46,154 nt of DNA from an uncultured bacterium (lineage in GTDB: Bacteria > Verrucomicrobiota > Verrucomicrobiia > Verrucomicrobiales > Akkermansiaceae). The notes under the pieces were generated by a model that was not told the DNA's origin, did not search any database, and saw nothing but the letters and a program-made list of their open reading frames with translations. Where the stretch lies: the NCBI GenBank assembly GCA_945831585.1, contig CAMACY010000008.1, positions 1-46,154 on the forward strand, read 5' to 3'. A program made the position numbers and the translations under genes. This document shows positions 41,604-46,154 of the stretch, piece by piece (within the stretch, counting starts at the first letter, position 1; each line of letters opens with the position of its first letter).

Positions 41604-43358
41604 ATGAGACAAAAAATTTTCGACCTCACAGAACAGGCAGCCTGCACCAAACACTGGCCGGCTTGGCTGGTGCGTTTTGCGGAGAATTGCCTCGGCTTTA
41701 CCGAGTTCAACCGAGCGCACGACTTGATTGAAGCCGATTTGGAAAACAACTCCTCCGACAACTTCTTCCGGCTGGCCTGCAAGTACATCCCCCTGCACTA
41801 CGACGTCGAGGGGCTGGAAAACATCCCGAAGGAAGGCCCCTGCGTCATCGTCTGCAACCACCCGCACGGCATGTCCGACGGGCTCATGTTCGGCGATGCG
41901 GCCATGCGCGTGCGCAGCGATGTCCGCATCATCTGCAACGAATGGCTCAACTATGTGCGCGCCATGCGCCCCTACACCATTCAGGTGGATGTCTACGGCG
42001 GCGATGCCGCTAAGCGCGCCAACATGCGCGGCATGCGCGACACCATCAAGTGGCTGCGCGAGGGGCACTGCATCCTCGTCTTCCCCAGCGGCTCGGCCGC
42101 CACCTTCTCCTGCCGCGATGCCCGCGTCATCGACGACCCGTGGCAGACCAACATTGCCTCCATCATCCGCAAGACGGGAGCCACCGTCGTGCCCATGAAC
42201 ATCTCGGGGCGCACGGGCATTCTGTTCCAAATCGTCAGCGTGCTGGCCAAGCCTTACCGCGCCGCGCTGCTGGCGCGCGAAATCAAGCGCGACCAGCGCA
42301 CACGCCACCGTCTGGTGCTGGGCAAGGCCATCTCCCCCAACACCATCAGCCAGTTGCCCGATGACGAGGCGCTGAGCGATTACCTGCGCCTGAGCAGCAT
42401 GCTGCTGCGCTACCCGCTCGTCGCGCCGACGCTCACGACGCCGGAGCGCAAGATGGAGCCCATCGACCCGCCCGAGGATGCCGAGGTACTGCAGCGCGAG
42501 CTGGATGCCTGTGCCGACAACATTCTTTACAGCAACGACAGCTCCGGGCTGGTGGTCTATGCACTGGAGGCCGCCAAGGTGCCCCGCCTGATGCACGAAA
42601 TCGGCGTGCAACGCGAGCGAACCTACCGCGCTGTCGGCGAGGGCTCGGGCAAGGCCTGCGATCTGGATGCCTACGACGATCACTATGTGCACCTCGTCAT
42701 GTGGGACAGTCGCAAGCGCGCGCTGGCCGGCGCCTACCGCATGGGGCGCACCGACCACATTGTACAAACGCGCGGGCGCAAGGGCATCTACAACTCGCTC
42801 TTCTTCCACCTGTGTCGGCGGCTCATCCGCACCCTCGGAAACGGGCTGGAGATGGGGCGTGCCTTTATCACCGCGCCCTACCAGCGCATGCCCGCCTCGC
42901 TAGACACGTTGTGGATGGGTATCGGCCGCTTCATCAACAAACACCCCGAGTACCGCTACCTCTACGGCACCGTGAGCATCTCGCAGAACTACACCCCGGC
43001 CTCGCGCTCGCTGATGCTCTCCTACCTGCGCCAGCACGCCATGGAGCCCGGGCTGTCGCGCTACATCCACGCCTACGAACCGCCGCGCGCGCTGGAAATC
43101 GGCCTGCGCAGCCAGGATCGTCGTCTCCTGGTGCGCGCCCTCCCCGAGCTGAAATTCCTCAACACGCAGGTGAGTGCCCTGGAGCCCGACGGCAAGGGAA
43201 TTCCCGTCTTGCTGCGCCAGTATCTGCGACTGGGCGGGCGCATGGTGGCCTTCAATGTCGATTCGGACTTCGGCGACACGCTGGACTGCTTTGTGGTGGT
43301 CGATTTGGAGAATGCTCCCAAGCGGCTGCTGGATCGCTACTGCGGAAAAAATGCCTAA
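41604..43358 (+). CDS. Fused PlsC-type acyltransferase and OlsB-like GNAT N-acyltransferase (OlsF-like)
   Basis: A 584-aa two-domain enzyme. Residues 1-280 form a lysophospholipid acyltransferase domain with NHPHGMSDG (His86/88 and Asp92) and FPSGSAATFS. Residues 300-570 form a GNAT-like domain of the OlsB/hemolysin type (ERTYRAVGEGSGKACDLD, YDDHYVHLVMWD, LAGAYRMG). This order matches bifunctional OlsF proteins, in which the C-terminal domain N-acylates ornithine and the N-terminal domain then O-acylates the lyso-lipid. The amine acceptor could instead be glycine or another amino acid. Its stop overlaps possible early starts of the downstream lptD. A membrane aminolipid product is inferred, not shown. 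Confidence 0.85.
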   Translation: MRQKIFDLTEQAACTKHWPAWLVRFAENCLGFTEFNRAHDLIEADLENNSSDNFFRLACKYIPLHYDVEGLENIPKEGPCVIVCNHPHGMSDGLMFGDAAMRVRSDVRIICNEWLNYVRAMRPYTIQVDVYGGDAAKRANMRGMRDTIKWLREGHCILVFPSGSAATFSCRDARVIDDPWQTNIASIIRKTGATVVPMNISGRTGILFQIVSVLAKPYRAALLAREIKRDQRTRHRLVLGKAISPNTISQLPDDEALSDYLRLSSMLLRYPLVAPTLTTPERKMEPIDPPEDAEVLQRELDACADNILYSNDSSGLVVYALEAAKVPRLMHEIGVQRERTYRAVGEGSGKACDLDAYDDHYVHLVMWDSRKRALAGAYRMGRTDHIVQTRGRKGIYNSLFFHLCRRLIRTLGNGLEMGRAFITAPYQRMPASLDTLWMGIGRFINKHPEYRYLYGTVSISQNYTPASRSLMLSYLRQHAMEPGLSRYIHAYEPPRALEIGLRSQDRRLLVRALPELKFLNTQVSALEPDGKGIPVLLRQYLRLGGRMVAFNVDSDFGDTLDCFVVVDLENAPKRLLDRYCGKNA

Positions 43359-43371
43359 CCCGATTCCCAAC

Positions 43372-43400
43372 TTGACAAATAAGACAGCTTCGGACAGAAT
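43372..43400 (+). promoter_or_regulatory. Promoter of lptD, near-leaderless geometry
   Basis: TTGACA (43372-43377, perfect), 17 bp and CAGAAT (43395-43400) end 10 nt before ATG 43411. ATGs at 43351 and 43399 would lie before or inside the promoter, so they are unlikely starts. Confidence 0.65.
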
Positions 43401-43410
43401 GCAATCGCTC

Positions 43411-45849
43411 ATGGATATCATCGGCAGAACGGTAAGATGCGGGAGTACCATCATGCCCGCTCTGGTGGGGTGGGCTGTCGCCGGACTGTGCTATGCACAG
43501 GCAGAGCCTAATCGTTTTGTCCCGCTGCCCGAGGCGGAAAGCAGCGAAAGCAGCAATCCCCTGCTGGAGATGCGCGAACGCGCCCTCACGGACGGCGCCC
43601 GACTGGCACCGGAAATCCCCGATGCCATCACCATTGACAATGCGGGAGGCGACATTTCCTACGACAACGAAGCCCGCACCATCACCTACCGCGGCGGGAG
43701 CAACCCCATTGCCGTGCAGACAGATCGAGGCGGCTTTATGCGCGCCTCTGCCGTCATGGTCGACATGCAGCGGCAGACCGCTACCCTCAGCGGTCCCGTA
43801 GTGCTCTATCAGGGCGACATGATGATCCGCGGGCGCGAGGGGGCGACCTACGATTGGAAAAACGGCAACGCGATGGTGCGCGGTGTGCGTGCCAAGGTCA
43901 ACGGTCTCATTATCCGAGGCTCCTCGGTCGAGTCGAAAACCGACGCCTCGGGCAAGCAATACCTCGTCATTCACGATGCCTACGTCTCCACTGAGGATGC
44001 GCAAAAACCCTCCAGCTGGGTCGGCACCGGTACCCTGACCATCTACCCCGGGGATTACGGCAGCATCTCGCGCCTGAGCATCGCCGGCAAGGAGAGTGAC
44101 ATCACCATCCCTGTACTCGGCTGGTTTACCTTCACCCATTCGCTCAACCCGCGCGAGGGCTACCTGCCCAATTTCGGCGCCAAATCCATCTGGGGTACCT
44201 ACTTCCTCAACAGCTACGGCTTTCTGCTGGGCAACAAACGCGTCGAGAAGGGAATGCCCACAGCCGATTATCTGCTGACCACCCGCCTCGACTACCGCAC
44301 ACGCCGCGGTGCAGCCATCGGACTCGACGTCGAGGACATTGCTCTGGCGAAGCGCTACAAGGAGATGGAGGGACTCAAGATGTACGGGCTGGCCGATTCC
44401 TCGCCCTTGATTTCGCCCACGGAAGTGCCTCGGCAGCACCTCCGCAACACGCGCTACCGGGTCAGCCTGCAACAGGAGTGGGAGGGCAAGGTGGCCGATG
44501 ACAGCCGAGGTAAGTGGAAGCTCGCCGGCAATATCAACGCCGTGTCGGATCGCTACACCCTGCGCGACTTTTTTGAAAACCAATCCCGCATCGACAATCA
44601 GCCGGACAACACCATCCGGCTCACCCGCACCGACGAGCGCACGCAGGCCATGCTCTACACGCGCTTCGCGCCCAACACCTACTACGCGAGCGACGAACGC
44701 ATCGAGGCCTCCTTCTACCGCGTGCGCAGCGCCCTCGGCAACACGGGGCTGAGCTACGAGACCAACAACTCGGCCACCATCATGCGCCAGTACCTGCCCC
44801 CCGAGCAGCGCGCCGCCTACCGCAGTCTGTTGGACAACTACCGCAGCCAAGAGCTGCGGGAATACTACACGCGCCTGCTCATGACCCGCGCCTACACGCG
44901 CGTCAACACCACCCACGAGCTCACGACCAGCCTCAAGCCGCTGCCCTTCCTCAACCTCACCCCCAAGGCGGGTGCCGGCTACACCGGCTACTACGATGTC
45001 GGCGGTGTCGGCTCCGACAACCGTTTCCTGGGCTATTTGGGCTGCGACCTCGACATCAATTTCAACTACAACTATCGGCAGTTTGCCTACAGACCCCTCG
45101 GTCTGCGCGGTCTGACGCACGTCTTCCACCCCTACCTTTCCTACTCCCAAGCCTCCATCTCCTCCTCCAACCCGCTGGTGCCGCGCATCGACAACTGGTC
45201 CGGCACCACCAACGGCAGCACCAGCAGTCCCATGCCCCTGGACTTCTGCGGCTTTAACGGACTGGACGGCTGGGGCGATTGGACCATTGTCCGCCTCGGC
45301 CTGCAAAACGTGCTCAACAGCCGGGTGGACGGCGAGCGCCTGCGCCTGATGAACTGGAATGTGTTTATCGACTACAATGTCGACAATCCCAACACGGAGG
45401 CTCAGTACTCCAACCTCTACAACGTCCTCTCCTTTTCCCCCGGTGAACGGCTGCGCTTCAACATGGAATCCCAGACACCCACCATCCGCGACGGCTACGG
45501 GTACCACCAATACAATTTGGGCGCCACCTACATGCCTTTCCGGTGGTTGGAGGGACAAGTCGGCTACCGCAGCATCCAAGACCACCCCATTTTGGAGGAT
45601 GCCAGCCAAATCTACTTCAAGGCCAACCTTCGCCTGGACGAGCGCAACACGCTCTACGGACGCTGGTACTTCGACATCACGGAGAAGAGCATGCCGATAC
45701 AAGAATACTCCTACTTCCGCAATTACGGCGCGTGGTATGTGGGCGCCACCCTCTTCCTGCGCGACAACGGCGGCAAGCGCGAAGAAGGCTTCGGTCTTTC
45801 CTTCACGCTGGGGGAGACCGGCTCCGCTCTTCCCGTCAGGTTCTACTAA
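43411..45849 (+). CDS. lptD: LPS-assembly protein LptD-like outer-membrane protein
   Basis: An 812-aa outer-membrane protein (OstA/LptD type) that inserts LPS into the outer leaflet. A signal peptide ends at about residue 31 (YAQA before EPN). The N-terminal OstA-like beta-jellyroll (about 65-190) has ARTITYRGGSNPIAVQTD, TATLSGPVVLYQGDMM and MVRGVRAKVNGLIIRGS. The rest is a beta-barrel rich in aromatic strands ending in VRFY, with C-terminal Tyr. Few Cys are present, so the disulfide pattern of E. coli LptD is absent. ATG 43411 is chosen for promoter distance and basic signal-peptide start; ATG 43453, preceded by GGGAG 7 nt away, is a strong alternative. Confidence 0.86.
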   Translation: MDIIGRTVRCGSTIMPALVGWAVAGLCYAQAEPNRFVPLPEAESSESSNPLLEMRERALTDGARLAPEIPDAITIDNAGGDISYDNEARTITYRGGSNPIAVQTDRGGFMRASAVMVDMQRQTATLSGPVVLYQGDMMIRGREGATYDWKNGNAMVRGVRAKVNGLIIRGSSVESKTDASGKQYLVIHDAYVSTEDAQKPSSWVGTGTLTIYPGDYGSISRLSIAGKESDITIPVLGWFTFTHSLNPREGYLPNFGAKSIWGTYFLNSYGFLLGNKRVEKGMPTADYLLTTRLDYRTRRGAAIGLDVEDIALAKRYKEMEGLKMYGLADSSPLISPTEVPRQHLRNTRYRVSLQQEWEGKVADDSRGKWKLAGNINAVSDRYTLRDFFENQSRIDNQPDNTIRLTRTDERTQAMLYTRFAPNTYYASDERIEASFYRVRSALGNTGLSYETNNSATIMRQYLPPEQRAAYRSLLDNYRSQELREYYTRLLMTRAYTRVNTTHELTTSLKPLPFLNLTPKAGAGYTGYYDVGGVGSDNRFLGYLGCDLDINFNYNYRQFAYRPLGLRGLTHVFHPYLSYSQASISSSNPLVPRIDNWSGTTNGSTSSPMPLDFCGFNGLDGWGDWTIVRLGLQNVLNSRVDGERLRLMNWNVFIDYNVDNPNTEAQYSNLYNVLSFSPGERLRFNMESQTPTIRDGYGYHQYNLGATYMPFRWLEGQVGYRSIQDHPILEDASQIYFKANLRLDERNTLYGRWYFDITEKSMPIQEYSYFRNYGAWYVGATLFLRDNGGKREEGFGLSFTLGETGSALPVRFY

Positions 45850-45854
45850 GCCCC

Positions 45855-46154
45855 ATGCGCCAGTCACCGCCCCTCCTCTCCGGTCTTGTCGGCGACAGCC
45901 TTGAGTTTCGCGTCATCTCCGGCATCTCGCGCGTCCTCGTCGGTCAGCGGGAGCTCGCCGGTCTGCTGGAACACATTCTGCAAACGCTCGAACAAAACCT
46001 GGGCTTTTCCCAAGGCGCGCTCTGCCTACTGCAAGGCGATGAACTCATCATCGAAGCCTCCTACGGACTCTCCGACGAGGAAAAAGCTCGGGGCACCTAC
46101 CACTTGGGCGAGGGAATCACCGGCGAAGTAGGGCGCAGCGGCAAGCCGGCCATC
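45855..46154 (+). CDS. GAF-domain transcriptional regulator, partial (C-terminus beyond window)
   Basis: The frame starts with ATG 5 bp after the lptD stop and stays open to the last base (100 codons). The sequence has a GAF domain in the style of NifA/sigma54-dependent regulators: LLEHILQTLEQNLGFSQGAL followed by EASYGLSDEEKARGTYHLGE and GITGEVGRSGKPAI. An AAA+ and a helix-turn-helix domain would be expected downstream but cannot be seen. Its position behind lptD suggests co-transcription. If it is a sigma54 activator, the target may be pili, secretion or envelope genes; this is inference. Confidence 0.78.
   Translation, partial: MRQSPPLLSGLVGDSLEFRVISGISRVLVGQRELAGLLEHILQTLEQNLGFSQGALCLLQGDELIIEASYGLSDEEKARGTYHLGEGITGEVGRSGKPAI

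Noticed and set aside
43252..45867. Minus-strand open frame of 871 codons opposite lptD
   Set aside because: Antisense shadow of a beta-barrel gene with an OstA domain and signal peptide; no own motif.

Overview
The window looks like a chromosomal segment of a GC-rich Gram-negative bacterium, most plausibly Verrucomicrobiota of the Akkermansia type. Three observations support this. LPS genes are present (kdsB, an lptD-like gene, an EptA-like transferase). Glycan-degrading enzymes typical of mucin or glycosaminoglycan users are present (a formylglycine-type sulfatase with a PA14-like tail and a GH89 alpha-N-acetylglucosaminidase). The housekeeping gene types fit as well: an archaeal/eukaryotic-type ProRS, a topoisomerase III with C-terminal repeats, and tandem PilB/GspE ATPases. 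The taxonomic call is inference from gene content.

Layout. 128-3595 (minus): sulfatase and a membrane protein of unknown function. 3675-3871 (minus): tRNA-Pro and tRNA-Phe. 4140-7652 (plus): tightly packed pheA-holB-yicC-gmk. 7657-11108 (minus): operon of a YlbF-family protein with a Cys/His-rich repeat tail, an EptA-like phosphoethanolamine transferase and a DUF5009/HGSNAT-like acetyltransferase. 11313-16702 (plus): type II secretion/type IV pilus block (two ATPases, GspF/PilC, one pseudopilin), then GH89 (16770-19016). 19038-19908: hairpin cluster and decayed IS110 transposase. 20206-20292: tRNA-Ser. 20466-24120 (minus): pgk, proS, M50 protease. 24301-26136: a divergent pair consisting of a C_GCAxxG_C_C protein and an unrecognised two-gene coiled-coil module. 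26260-28175 (minus): polyprenyl synthase and asd. 28339-29897 (plus): kdsB-uppS. 29992-34215 (minus): QueD-like protein with zinc ribbon, maf, ilvA, Sel1-repeat protein. 34374-40751 (plus): topB, SBF-like transporter, YwaF-like protein, acyl-ACP thioesterase, menF. 40763-41449 (minus): rnc. 41604-46154 (plus): fused PlsC/GNAT acyltransferase, lptD, and the first 100 codons of a GAF-domain regulator that runs off the window.

The most striking signal is regulatory. Many genes have a sigma70-like promoter (TTGNNN, about 17 bp, TANNNT) whose -10 box lies only 6-10 nt before the start codon, and Shine-Dalgarno motifs are nearly absent. This predicts leaderless mRNAs for at least ten genes and helps decide several start codons. 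I see no CRISPR array, prophage or complete mobile element. I also see no clear multi-gene novel defence or biosynthetic system. The less ordinary protein candidates are the YlbF protein with a metal-binding-like tail, the QueD-like protein lacking the usual Cys, and the coiled-coil module at 24716-26136.
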